Source of the DNA: Pseudolachnospira sp051055405
GTDB lineage: Bacteria > Bacillota > Clostridia > Lachnospirales > Lachnospiraceae
Direction: 5' to 3'
Length of the DNA stretch: 64,000 nt
Assembly (NCBI RefSeq): GCF_051055405.1
Contig: NZ_CP167068.1
Span: forward strand, 2,852,001 to 2,916,000
Shown: positions 47,538 through 56,818 of the stretch, one piece after another
Position numbering within the stretch: position 1 is the first letter of the stretch
Layout: each line of letters opens with the position of its first letter
Translations under genes and position numbers: made by a program
Notes under the pieces: generated by a model
Database searches by the model: none
The model's input: only the letters and a program-made list of their open reading frames with translations
Told to the model about the DNA's origin: nothing

Positions 47538-47805
47538 AGCGAAGCATTCTTTCTATAGGATTCCGGTGAAAAGATCTCTGCGGGAAAAGGTCTCGGAATA
47601 TTTTGTATTTGCAGGAGCGTTAGTACTTCTCAGGTTCCGAAAATTTGTATTATGAACAAAAATAAGACTGTTTGAGCGCAGCGAGTTTCTTATTTTTGCT
47701 CATGCTTTTTACAAATTCTCGGAATCCTAGAAGTACTTGCTCCGAAACTCTACAAAATATTCCGAGACCTTTTCCCGCAGAGATTTTTTCACTGGAATTC
47801 GAATG
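47538..47805. repeat. Long hairpin variant of the post-terminator repeat, copy G
   Basis: Imperfect inverted repeat with arms of about 110 bases (47558-47667 and 47687-47800) around a short centre. The outer ends TTCTATAGGATTCCGG and CTGGAATTCGAATGGAAT keep the family pattern, and AGCGAAGCATTC replaces AGCGGAGCGCTT. On the minus strand it follows the rpoC terminator. The 519-base gap 47390-47908 otherwise holds only the deleted element and this terminator. Confidence 0.8.
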
Positions 47806-47806
47806 G

Positions 47807-47856
47807 AATAAAACAGGAAACGCCAGACCGGCTTTCCCGTTCTGGCGTTTCCTGTT
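47807..47856 (-). terminator. Terminator of the rpoBC operon
   Basis: Perfect 16-bp stem AACAGGAAACGCCAGA/TCTGGCGTTTCCTGTT with a 13-base loop, followed on the minus strand by TTTTATT. Confidence 0.9.
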
Positions 47857-47908
47857 CTATTTAATCAAAAATCTTTTTGAAATTTGGAATTGTAAAATCT
47901 CCGAAAAC

Positions 47909-50900
47909 CTATTCGTCTTCTTCCTCCGGTAATTCTTCCAGGTCTTCCAAAGTCATTTCTTCCTCGGATTCCTCATCGATATCATCCAGCTCCTCGTCCT
48001 CCTCATCCGGTTCGTCCAGAGAAGGAACAAATTTGTCCTCTTTCGGATACACGATGCTTTCTTCCTCATCCACAAGATCGCTTCCATCGGTATCCAACTT
48101 CACAGAACGATACTTTTTCATACCGGTTCCGGCAGGAATCAGCTTACCAATGATCACGTTTTCTTTCAGACCGATCAACGGATCGACCTTACCATTGATA
48201 GCAGCTTCCGTCAAAACCTTCGTGGTTTCCTGGAAAGATGCCGCTGAAAGGAAGGAATTTGTCGCCAAAGCAGCCTTGGTGATACCAAGCATTACCTGCT
48301 TACCATCCGCCGGCTCTTTGCCTTCGGCAATCAACTCCTGATTCATATCGTCGTATTCCAAAACATCCATCGAAGTTCCGGGCAGGATTTCGCTGTCGCC
48401 GCTATTTTCAATGCGGATCTTCTTTAACATCTGCCGCACGATCACTTCGATATGCTTATCGTTGATCTCCACGCCCTGTAAGCGGTACACGCGCTGCACT
48501 TCCTGGATCATATAATCCTGCACGGCGCGAACCCCTTTGATCTTCAACAGATCGTGAGGATTGATGGAACCTTCGGTCAACTCATCGCCCGGCTCTAAGA
48601 TCTGGCCATCCTGCACCTTGATCCGAGATCCGTAAGGAATCAGATACGTCTTGCTGTTTCCTGTCTCCCGATCGGTTACGATCACTTCGCGTTTTTTCTT
48701 TGTATCTTTGATATATACTTCGCCGCCGATCTCCGCGATGATCGCCAGGCCCTTGGGCTTTCTCGCCTCAAAAAGCTCCTCTACACGGGGAAGACCTTGG
48801 GTAATATCATCACCGGCTACACCGCCCGTATGGAAAGTACGCATCGTCAACTGAGTACCGGGCTCGCCGATGGACTGAGCGGCAATGATACCAACCGCTT
48901 CACCCACCTGCACCGAATCGCCGGTAGCCAGGTTGGAACCATAGCATTTCGCGCAGACGCCCACATGGGAACGACAAGTGAGTACGGTACGAATCTTCAC
49001 CGACTTTACGCCGGTCTTCATCACTGCGGCCGCCTTTCTAGGCGTCATCAACTCATTGGCATGGCCCACGATCTCTCCGGTAGTCGGATCCACCACATCC
49101 TCCGCCAGAGTACGGCCTGTAATTCTCTCTTCCAGGCTCTCGATGACTTCCTGTCCGTCCATAAAAGCACGGATTTCCAGAGACGGAATCTCGCCGCCCT
49201 CGGAACAGTCGTCCTCCCGAATGATCAGATCCTGGGATACATCTACCAAACGACGGGTCAGATAACCTGAGTCAGCTGTACGCAGAGCCGTATCCGACAG
49301 ACCCTTTCTGGCGCCGTGAGCGGAAATAAAGTATTCCAAAACGTCCAAACCTTCCCGGAAGTTGGACTTGATCGGCAGTTCGATGGTTCGGCCGGTCGTA
49401 TCCGCCATCAATCCACGCATACCTGCCAGCTGTTTGATCTGCTTATCCGAACCACGGGCTCCGGAATCCGCCATCATAAAGATGTTGTTATACTTATCCA
49501 AGCCCCCCAGCAGTTCCTTCGTCAGAATATCATCGGTCTCCTTCCAGGTTTCGATGACTTCCTTGTAACGCTCTTCCTCGGTAATCAGGCCACGGCGGAA
49601 GTTTTTGCTGATCACATCCACCTGATCCTGAGCCGCCTTGATCAGCTCTTTCTTTTTCGCCGGCACCGTCATATCCGAAATCGATACGGTCATTGCCGCG
49701 CGGGTCGAATATTTGTAACCAATGGCCTTGATGCGGTCCAAAACCTCGGCGGTCTCGGTAGTGCCATGGGTGTTAATTACTTTTTCCAGAATCTGCTTTA
49801 AGCCTTTCTTTCCCACATGGAAATCTACTTCCAGCTTCAGCTCGTTGCCCGGAACCGAACGGTCCACAAAGCCCAGATCCTGCTCAATGATCTCATTGAA
49901 GATAAAACGGCCCAACGTGGATTCCACATTTCCTGTCAGCACTCTGCCATCCGACACTTCCTTGGTTACACGGACGTGAATGCGGGCGTGAAGATCCAAT
50001 TCTTTATTTTCGTAGGCCAAAATCGCCTCATTGATATCCTTAAAATACTTTCCCTCGCCGCGAACGCCCGGACGCTCCTGAGTCAAATAGTAGATACCCA
50101 GAACCATATCCTGAGACGGCACCGCCACTGGGCCGCCGTCGGAAGGCTTCAGCAAGTTGTTGGGGGAGAGCAGCAGGAATCGGCACTCGGCCTGCGCTTC
50201 CACGCTAAGCGGCAAGTGAACCGCCATCTGGTCGCCGTCAAAGTCTGCGTTGTACGCGGTACACACCAGCGGATGCAGCTTGATGGCCTTACCTTCTACC
50301 AGAATCGGCTCAAAGGCCTGGATACCAAGGCGGTGCAGCGTAGGAGCACGGTTCAGCATCACCGGATGCTCTTTGATCACGTCTTCCAACACGTCAAATA
50401 CCTCTGACTGAAGACGCTCTACCATCTTCTTCGCGCTCTTAATGTTATGAGCGATGCTTCTGCCGACCAGCTCTTTCATCACAAAAGGCTTAAACAGCTC
50501 GATCGCCATCTCCTTCGGCAGTCCGCACTGATAAATCTTTAACTCCGGTCCAACTACGATAACGGAACGTCCGGAATAGTCCACACGTTTTCCCAACAGA
50601 TTCTGACGGAACCGGCCTTGTTTTCCTTTCAGCATATCGGACAAGGACTTCAACGGACGGTTCCCCGGTCCTGTAACCGGACGGCCACGGCGGCCATTAT
50701 CAATCAGCGCGTCCACGGCCTCCTGAAGCATCCGCTTTTCATTGCGGACGATAATGTCCGGCGCGCCCAGCTCCAACAGACGGGCCAATCGGTTATTCCG
50801 GTTAATAATCCGGCGGTACAGATCGTTCAAATCGGAGGTGGCAAAACGGCCGCCGTCCAACTGTACCATCGGACGCAGATCCGGCGGAATCACCGGCACC

Positions 50901-51616
50901 ACATCCATAATCATCCATTCCGGTTTATTGCCGGACGCCTTAAATGCCTCCACGACCTCCAGACGCTTGATGATACGGGCCCGCTTCTGGCCGCTGGCAT
51001 CTTTCAGCTTGGAGCGCAGATCCGCGGAATCCTTTTCCAGATCAATGGCGCGCAAAAGTTCCTGAATGGCCTCCGCGCCCATACCGACACGGAAATGATT
51101 GTGGCCATACTTTTCCACCGCTTCCCGGTACTCCTTCTCAGACAGCACCTGCTTATATTGAAGTTCCGTGCTCCCCTGATCCAAAACAATATAGGAGGCA
51201 AAGTAAAGAACCTTTTCCAATGTCCGAGGGGACAAATCTAAAATCAATCCCATTCGGCTCGGAATCCCTTTAAAATACCAAATATGAGATACAGGCGCCG
51301 CCAGAGCAATATGCCCCATCCGTTCGCGGCGGACGCTGGCCTTTGTTACTTCCACGCCGCAGCGGTCGCAGATGACGCCTTTGTAGCGAATCTTCTTATA
51401 CTTTCCGCAATGGCATTCCCAGTCCTTGTTGGGTCCGAAAATGCGCTCGCAGAACAGGCCGTCTTTTTCCGGCTTCAGGGTACGGTAATTGATGGTCTCC
51501 GGCTTTTTCACTTCTCCATGGGACCAATCTAAGATTTTTTCCGGAGACGCCAGGCCTATTTTAATTGCATCAAATATCAATGGTTGGTAATTATCCTCAT
51601 TGTTCATTGCAGGCAT
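47909..51616 (-). CDS. rpoC: RNA polymerase subunit beta'
   Basis: 1235 residues, usual for Clostridia. N-terminal zinc site (CHCGKYKKIRYKGVICDRCG in part), active-site NADFDGDQMAVH, trigger-loop and bridge-helix region, second zinc site CRSHVGVCAKC, and an acidic C-terminal tail of about 40 residues (many E/D). Catalytic subunit of transcription. Starts 14 bases after rpoB with an SD sequence AGGAG. Confidence 0.98.
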   Translation of the reverse strand: MPAMNNEDNYQPLIFDAIKIGLASPEKILDWSHGEVKKPETINYRTLKPEKDGLFCERIFGPNKDWECHCGKYKKIRYKGVICDRCGVEVTKASVRRERMGHIALAAPVSHIWYFKGIPSRMGLILDLSPRTLEKVLYFASYIVLDQGSTELQYKQVLSEKEYREAVEKYGHNHFRVGMGAEAIQELLRAIDLEKDSADLRSKLKDASGQKRARIIKRLEVVEAFKASGNKPEWMIMDVVPVIPPDLRPMVQLDGGRFATSDLNDLYRRIINRNNRLARLLELGAPDIIVRNEKRMLQEAVDALIDNGRRGRPVTGPGNRPLKSLSDMLKGKQGRFRQNLLGKRVDYSGRSVIVVGPELKIYQCGLPKEMAIELFKPFVMKELVGRSIAHNIKSAKKMVERLQSEVFDVLEDVIKEHPVMLNRAPTLHRLGIQAFEPILVEGKAIKLHPLVCTAYNADFDGDQMAVHLPLSVEAQAECRFLLLSPNNLLKPSDGGPVAVPSQDMVLGIYYLTQERPGVRGEGKYFKDINEAILAYENKELDLHARIHVRVTKEVSDGRVLTGNVESTLGRFIFNEIIEQDLGFVDRSVPGNELKLEVDFHVGKKGLKQILEKVINTHGTTETAEVLDRIKAIGYKYSTRAAMTVSISDMTVPAKKKELIKAAQDQVDVISKNFRRGLITEEERYKEVIETWKETDDILTKELLGGLDKYNNIFMMADSGARGSDKQIKQLAGMRGLMADTTGRTIELPIKSNFREGLDVLEYFISAHGARKGLSDTALRTADSGYLTRRLVDVSQDLIIREDDCSEGGEIPSLEIRAFMDGQEVIESLEERITGRTLAEDVVDPTTGEIVGHANELMTPRKAAAVMKTGVKSVKIRTVLTCRSHVGVCAKCYGSNLATGDSVQVGEAVGIIAAQSIGEPGTQLTMRTFHTGGVAGDDITQGLPRVEELFEARKPKGLAIIAEIGGEVYIKDTKKKREVIVTDRETGNSKTYLIPYGSRIKVQDGQILEPGDELTEGSINPHDLLKIKGVRAVQDYMIQEVQRVYRLQGVEINDKHIEVIVRQMLKKIRIENSGDSEILPGTSMDVLEYDDMNQELIAEGKEPADGKQVMLGITKAALATNSFLSAASFQETTKVLTEAAINGKVDPLIGLKENVIIGKLIPAGTGMKKYRSVKLDTDGSDLVDEEESIVYPKEDKFVPSLDEPDEEDEELDDIDEESEEEMTLEDLEELPEEEDE

Positions 51617-51630
51617 GTTGTTCTCCTCTC

Positions 51631-54600
51631 TTATTCTTCGTCAAAATCGACCTCGTCGGGATCCGCTTCTCCCAACCCATCCAAATCTTCCAGCAACTCG
51701 TCTTCTTCCGGGTCCACATCTACCAGCTCGCCGTCAGAAAATTCCTGTTCCTGGTAACCGTGAGCGCTGAAGGACTCCTGGTGACGAGGTTCTCTGTCTC
51801 CCTCGATCACCGCACGCAGATCTCTTTCATTGTAATCCACGTTTTCTTTGACCTCTACCTCAGTTCCATCATCGCGCAGCAATTTGACATCCAGTCCCAG
51901 AGACTGAAGTTCTTTCAAAAGAACCTTAAAGGATTCCGGCACGCCAGGAGTCGGAATATTTCCGCCTTTGATGATCGCCTCGTAGGTCTTCACACGGCCC
52001 ACCACATCATCCGACTTCACAGTCAAAATCTCCTGGAGCGTATAAGCGGCGCCATAAGCTTCCAAAGCCCACACTTCCATCTCTCCGAAACGCTGGCCGC
52101 CAAACTGAGCTTTACCGCCCAAAGGCTGCTGCGTAACCAAAGAGTAAGGACCGGTAGAACGCGCATGGATCTTATCGTCTACCAGATGGTGCAGCTTCAA
52201 GTAGTGCATGTGTCCGATGGTAACCTTTCCGTCGAAGTTCTCACCGGTCCGGCCGTCGCGCAGCTGGACCTTTCCTTCTCTGGTAATCGGCACGCCCTTC
52301 CAAACCTCCCGGTGCTCCAGGTGGCTTCCCAAATATTGCATTACGTCGTCGCGGACAACGCCTTTGTATTTTGTCTCAAAATCTTCCCAACTGGAATTGA
52401 CATAATCGTTTGCCAGTTCCAGCGTATCCATAATATCGTCCTCATTGGCGCCGTCAAATACCGGAGTAATGACCTTAAAGCCAAGGGCCTCGGAAGCAAG
52501 GCTCAAATGTGTCTCCAAAACCTGACCGATATTCATACGGGAAGGCACGCCCAAAGGATTCAAAACAATATCAAGCGGCCGGCCATTGGGCAGATACGGC
52601 ATATCTTCCACCGGCAGCACGCGGGACACAACGCCCTTATTACCATGACGTCCTGCCATCTTGTCGCCGACGGAAATCTTTCTCTTCTGGGCAATATAGA
52701 TACGGACGGTCTCGTTGACGCCCGGAGACAGCTCGTCGCCGTTCTCTCTGGTAAAGACCTTGGCGTCTACCACGATACCATAAGCTCCATGGGGAACTTT
52801 CAAAGAAGTATCCCGCACCTCTCTGGCCTTCTCGCCAAAGATCGCCCTCAGCAGCCTCTCCTCCGCGGTCAGCTCGGTTTCGCCCTTCGGCGTCACCTTT
52901 CCAACCAGAATATCGCCGGCACGTACCTCCGCGCCGATACGGATGATACCGCGGTCGTCCAGATCTTTCAGGGAATCGTCGCCGACGCCCGGTACATCGC
53001 GGGTAATCTCTTCCGGCCCTAACTTGGTATCCCGGGCTTCCGCCTCGTACTCTTCAATATGAATCGATGTATAAACATCGTCGCGGACCAGACGCTCGCT
53101 CAAAAGCACCGCGTCCTCGTAGTTATAGCCTTCCCAGGTCATAAACCCAATCAACGGGTTCTTTCCAAGGCCGATTTCACCGCCGCTGGTGGAGGGACCG
53201 TCGGCTAAAACTTCGCCCTTCTCCACGATTTGGCCTTTGTTTACAATCGGTTTCTGATTATAGCAGTTGCTCTGATTGCTTCTCTTAAATTTGGTCAGAT
53301 GATACTCGTCCCGATTTCCATCTTCCACTTTTACGGTAATGGAATCGGAAGAAACCTTCTCTACCACGCCCGCACGTCTTGCCACCACGCACACGCCCGA
53401 ATCTACAGCCGCTTTGCTTTCCATACCGGTTCCGACAATCGGAGTTTCGGTAATCATCAGCGGTACTGCCTGACGCTGCATGTTTGACCCCATCAAAGCA
53501 CGGTTTGCATCATCGTTTTCCAGGAACGGTATCATAGAAGTCGCCACCGAGAATACCATCTTCGGCGATACATCCATCAAGTCGATTTTCTGTTTTTGGA
53601 ACTCGGAAGTTTCCTCCCGGAAACGGCCCGCCACATTGTTATTGATAAAATGGCCATCCTCATCCAAAGGAGAGTTCGCCTGCGCCACGATGTAGTTATC
53701 TTCCTCGTCGGCAGTCAGATAAACCACCTCGTCGGTAACCACAGGATTCTTCGGGTCCGTCTTATCAACCACACGGTACGGCGCTTCAATGAAACCGTAT
53801 TCATTGACTCTGGCGTAAGTCGCCAGGGAGTTGATCAGACCGATGTTCGGACCTTCCGGCGTCTCAATAGGGCACATTCTTCCATAATGGGAGTAATGTA
53901 CGTCACGGACTTCAAATCCAGCGCGGTCACGGGACAAACCGCCGGGCCCCAGAGCGGACAGACGCCTCTTATGGGTAAGTTCCGCCAGCGGATTGTTCTG
54001 ATCCATAAACTGAGACAGCTGGGAACTTCCAAAGAATTCTTTTACCGCTGCTGTTACCGGTTTGATGTTAATCAACGACTGGGGCGAAATATCTTCCTGA
54101 TCCTGAGTCGTCATGCGCTCCCGCACCACACGTTCCATCCGGGACAAACCGATACGATACTGATTCTGGAGCAGTTCTCCCACCGCACGGATTCGACGAT
54201 TTCCCAGATGATCGATATCATCGCTGTTGCCAATTCCTTCGCTTAGGTGCATGCAGTAGTTGATGGAGGCGAAGATATCCTCCTTCGTGATATGCTTGGG
54301 AACCAGATTCGAAATGTTCCGTTTCACCGCTTCTTTTAATTCTTCCGGATCGGGGAATTGCTCCAGAAGATTCATCAATTCGGGATAAAATACGTTCTCA
54401 CGGACGCCCACATCCATCGGATCAAAATCCACGTATCCGGACATGTCGACCATCAAATTCGAGAGAATCTTAATCTTGCGCTCCTCCCCTTGCAGCCATA
54501 CAAAGGGTACGCCTGCATTCTGGATCTCCGTCGCCAATTCCTTGGTAACAGCAGTTCCTGCTTCCGCTAAAACCTCTCCGGTTTCCATATCAATGACATC

Positions 54601-55488
54601 TTCAGCCAGGGTATGACCGACGATTCTCTTATTTAAATGAAGCTTTTTATTAAATTTGTAACGTCCTACCTTCGCCAGATCGTATCTTCTCGGATCAAAG
54701 AACATGCTCTCCAACAGACTTCTGGCATTGTCCACATAAAGCGGCTCGCCCGGACGGATCTTCTTGTACAAATCCAAAAGTCCCTCGTCGGCATTGGTCG
54801 CCGTATCCTTGCCAAAGCTGGCCATAATCATGGGCTCTTCTCCGAAGAGTTCCACGATCTCCGCATTGGTTCCAACACCCAGGGCACGCACCAGTACCGT
54901 CACCGGCACCTTACGGGTCCGATCTACGCGGACGTAAAACACATCGTTGGAATCTGTTTCATATTCCAGCCAAGCGCCGCGATTTGGGATCACGGTACAG
55001 GCATACAGATTTTTCCCAATCTTATCGTGGGATACGCCGTAGTAAATGCCGGGGGAACGCACCAACTGGCTGACAATAACACGCTCCGCTCCATTAATCA
55101 CAAAAGAGCCTGTCTCCGTCATCAGCGGCAGGTCGCCCATAAAAATCTCATGTTCTTTGATTTCACTGGTTTCTTCGTTAATCAGACGAACCTTTACCTT
55201 CAGTGGGGCTGCAAAGGTGGCATCTCTTTCTTTGCACTCTTCTATGGAATATTTTACGTCATTTCTGCACAAAGTAAAGTCAACAAATTCCAGACTGAGG
55301 TGGCCGCTAAAATCGGCGATTGGAGAAATGTCTTCAAATACTTCCTTTAGCCCCTCATTTAAGAACCACTGGTAGGAATCCTTCTGAATTTCGATGAAGT
55401 TTGGCATTCCCAGCACTTCTTTTTGTCTTGAGTAACTCATTCGCACGCCCTTTCCGGCCTTCACCGGGCGCATTCTGCAATTCTCCAT
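51631..55488 (-). CDS. rpoB: RNA polymerase subunit beta
   Basis: 1285 residues. The start region MENCRMRPVKAGKGVRMSYS matches family N-termini. Rifampicin-cluster region GSSQLSQFMDQNNPLAELTHKRR (in part), then GRMCPIETPEGPNIGLI and HGNKGVVS are clear. It has a long acidic C-terminal tail like that of RpoC. rplJ and rplL, usually upstream, are not present; instead the gene has its own promoter next to a divergent gene. Confidence 0.98.
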   Translation of the reverse strand: MENCRMRPVKAGKGVRMSYSRQKEVLGMPNFIEIQKDSYQWFLNEGLKEVFEDISPIADFSGHLSLEFVDFTLCRNDVKYSIEECKERDATFAAPLKVKVRLINEETSEIKEHEIFMGDLPLMTETGSFVINGAERVIVSQLVRSPGIYYGVSHDKIGKNLYACTVIPNRGAWLEYETDSNDVFYVRVDRTRKVPVTVLVRALGVGTNAEIVELFGEEPMIMASFGKDTATNADEGLLDLYKKIRPGEPLYVDNARSLLESMFFDPRRYDLAKVGRYKFNKKLHLNKRIVGHTLAEDVIDMETGEVLAEAGTAVTKELATEIQNAGVPFVWLQGEERKIKILSNLMVDMSGYVDFDPMDVGVRENVFYPELMNLLEQFPDPEELKEAVKRNISNLVPKHITKEDIFASINYCMHLSEGIGNSDDIDHLGNRRIRAVGELLQNQYRIGLSRMERVVRERMTTQDQEDISPQSLINIKPVTAAVKEFFGSSQLSQFMDQNNPLAELTHKRRLSALGPGGLSRDRAGFEVRDVHYSHYGRMCPIETPEGPNIGLINSLATYARVNEYGFIEAPYRVVDKTDPKNPVVTDEVVYLTADEEDNYIVAQANSPLDEDGHFINNNVAGRFREETSEFQKQKIDLMDVSPKMVFSVATSMIPFLENDDANRALMGSNMQRQAVPLMITETPIVGTGMESKAAVDSGVCVVARRAGVVEKVSSDSITVKVEDGNRDEYHLTKFKRSNQSNCYNQKPIVNKGQIVEKGEVLADGPSTSGGEIGLGKNPLIGFMTWEGYNYEDAVLLSERLVRDDVYTSIHIEEYEAEARDTKLGPEEITRDVPGVGDDSLKDLDDRGIIRIGAEVRAGDILVGKVTPKGETELTAEERLLRAIFGEKAREVRDTSLKVPHGAYGIVVDAKVFTRENGDELSPGVNETVRIYIAQKRKISVGDKMAGRHGNKGVVSRVLPVEDMPYLPNGRPLDIVLNPLGVPSRMNIGQVLETHLSLASEALGFKVITPVFDGANEDDIMDTLELANDYVNSSWEDFETKYKGVVRDDVMQYLGSHLEHREVWKGVPITREGKVQLRDGRTGENFDGKVTIGHMHYLKLHHLVDDKIHARSTGPYSLVTQQPLGGKAQFGGQRFGEMEVWALEAYGAAYTLQEILTVKSDDVVGRVKTYEAIIKGGNIPTPGVPESFKVLLKELQSLGLDVKLLRDDGTEVEVKENVDYNERDLRAVIEGDREPRHQESFSAHGYQEQEFSDGELVDVDPEEDELLEDLDGLGEADPDEVDFDEE

Positions 55489-55568
55489 AGACGATTCACC
55501 CCTATATTTAATCTATATTTACACTCCTATGTGGGATAGGCATACATCACCACAATAGTGTACATTTT

Positions 55569-55597
55569 AGAATATCAAATAAAAGCCAGCCTGTCAA
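55569..55597 (-). promoter_or_regulatory. Promoter of rpoBC
   Basis: -35 TTGACA (55597-55592), 17-base spacer, -10 TATTCT (55574-55569), leader of about 80 nt. The 414-base gap 55489-55902 otherwise contains a T-rich stretch and the promoter of the divergent gene. Confidence 0.8.
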
Positions 55598-55778
55598 CGA
55601 CTTTTTTTCCAGTTTCCCCTCTATTTATCCATTCTTTTCCTGTATCTTTTCCAGTTCTTTTTACCAAAAAGACAATGTTCTTTTGTTTTTTGGTATCTCT
55701 CTCCCATTCTATCCACTTTTTGAGCGTTCAAATCAATATTTAGAAATCAGCTTTTTTCCATTTCCTCTTAACTTTTAC

Positions 55779-55807
55779 TTGCAAGCCCTCCGGACCGATG
55801 CTATAAT
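55779..55807 (+). promoter_or_regulatory. Promoter of the 152-residue membrane-anchored protein
   Basis: -35 TTGCAA (55779-55784), 17-base spacer, -10 TATAAT (55802-55807), about 95 bases before the ATG. Confidence 0.75.
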
Positions 55808-55902
55808 CAGGTAGGATTTACCCCAAAATCCTATCTTTATCGGTCAAAATGCGCACGCGTCTTGGCCATGGAAGATAATGAAATAAGAGTGGAGGAACAA
55901 AT

Positions 55903-56361
55903 ATGTCAGTTTGGCAAATTATTACGATTATCCTCTTAGTCATTCTGGCTATCCTGGTGGTTCTTTATTTTGTTGGCCGCCGGATGCAAAAAAAGCAAGC
56001 CGAAGCCAGCGTCCAGATGGAAGCGATGAAACAAACCGTCTCCATGCTGATCATTGACAAGAAGAGGTTAAAAGTCAAAGAATCCGGACTTCCCCAAATG
56101 GTGATCGATCAGACGCCCAAATATCTGCGCTGGTCCAAGCTTCCCATCGTCAAAGCCAAGGTGGGTCCGAAAATCATGGTGCTGGCCGCCGACCGCGCCG
56201 TCTGGGACGTACTCCCGGTAAAGCAAGAGGTCAAAGTGGAAGTCAGCGGGATCTATATCGTCTCTATCAAGAGCGTTCGCGGAGGAAGCATCCAGGCTCC
56301 CCAAAAGAAAAAAGGATTTTTTGCCCGCTTTAAGAAGGACAAAAACGAGAAGAAAAAATAG
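55903..56361 (+). CDS. Membrane-anchored small protein of unknown function
   Basis: 152 residues. One N-terminal membrane helix (about 4-27), a short linker, then a soluble beta-rich domain (about 45-125, with KVGPKIMVLAADRAVWDVLP) and a Lys-rich tail (KKKGFFARFKKDKNEKKK). RBS GGAGG, own promoter, own terminator. I do not recognise the family; the form suggests a cytoplasmic domain held at the membrane. Confidence 0.75.
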   Translation: MSVWQIITIILLVILAILVVLYFVGRRMQKKQAEASVQMEAMKQTVSMLIIDKKRLKVKESGLPQMVIDQTPKYLRWSKLPIVKAKVGPKIMVLAADRAVWDVLPVKQEVKVEVSGIYIVSIKSVRGGSIQAPQKKKGFFARFKKDKNEKKK

Positions 56362-56384
56362 AATTTAGGAAATGCAATCATAAG

Positions 56385-56430
56385 AAGCTGTCGTTTTAAC
56401 GATAAAAAATCGTAAAACGACAGCTTTTTT
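56385..56430 (+). terminator. Terminator after the membrane-anchored protein gene
   Basis: Stem AAGCTGTCGTTTTAACGAT/ATCGTAAAACGACAGCTT followed by TTTTTATTT. Confidence 0.9.
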
Positions 56431-56480
56431 ATTTACTCTTTTAATCCATTTCGCGTGGACTACAAGTGTCTAATTTGGGA

Positions 56481-56509
56481 TTGTCTTTTTTTGTCGAATC
56501 TGATACACT
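56481..56509 (+). promoter_or_regulatory. Promoter of the small hydrophobic peptide gene
   Basis: -35 TTGTCT (56481-56486), 17-base spacer, -10 TACACT (56504-56509), about 45 bases upstream of the start codon. Confidence 0.55.
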
Positions 56510-56558
56510 ATTTTTGTTGTCATACCCAATCCGGCAACGGGAGGGGGTGAGTATCCTT

Positions 56559-56654
56559 GTGGAGTTAATCGTTTCTTTCTTGATCTCCGTTACGGCAGGT
56601 ATTATTAGTTACTATATCTGCAAATGGTTAGACGGCGATGACAGTGACAACTAG
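56559..56654 (+). CDS. Small hydrophobic peptide, candidate type I toxin
   Basis: The start is taken at GTG 56559, 8 bases after the very strong SD GGAGGGGGTGA; a longer frame from 56466 lacks an SD. 31 residues: MELIVSFLISVTAGIISYYI, then CKWLDGDDSDN. A single membrane helix with a charged C-terminus is the form of type I toxin peptides of Firmicutes (TxpA/BsrG-like in style). A promoter on the opposite strand faces it from 56791, as an antisense antitoxin RNA would need. Toxicity is inference; the ORF itself is well supported by its SD. Confidence 0.65.
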   Translation: MELIVSFLISVTAGIISYYICKWLDGDDSDN

Positions 56655-56684
56655 CCTAACGGATGCTCTACCGTCCAAAAAAGA

Positions 56685-56756
56685 GAAGAAATCCCCAGAG
56701 CTAGCCCTCTGGGGATTTCGTTTGTGTCCTTGCGGATACAATTTCTTTCCTTGCTT
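56685..56756 (-). ncRNA. Candidate antisense RNA to the small hydrophobic peptide transcript
   Basis: From the promoter at 56791-56763 a minus-strand RNA would start near 56756 and stop at a hairpin ATCCCCAGAG/CTCTGGGGAT followed by TTCTTCTCTTTTTT. It would be about 70-75 nt and overlap the 3' end of the peptide mRNA, which uses the same hairpin from the other side. No ORF is in it. Confidence 0.55.
56691..56716. terminator. Shared terminator of peptide gene and antisense RNA
   Basis: 10-bp stem ATCCCCAGAG/CTCTGGGGAT with a 6-base loop. A strong T-run on the minus strand, a weaker one on the plus strand. Confidence 0.8.
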
Positions 56757-56762
56757 ACGAGC

Positions 56763-56791
56763 ATTATAACATGCACCGTTAGCAAAATCAA
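56763..56791 (-). promoter_or_regulatory. Antisense promoter facing the small peptide gene
   Basis: -35 TTGATT (56791-56786), 17-base spacer, perfect -10 TATAAT (56768-56763). It lies between the ecfT stop and the peptide gene's terminator, where no minus-strand coding gene follows. Confidence 0.7.
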
Positions 56792-56818
56792 GTCTTCCCC
56801 AAAATTCAAATTTTATTT

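Noticed and set aside
49817..50407. Long plus-strand frames opposite rpoB and rpoC
   Set aside because: They are antisense shadows of two of the most conserved genes; composition follows the codon pattern of the minus-strand genes.
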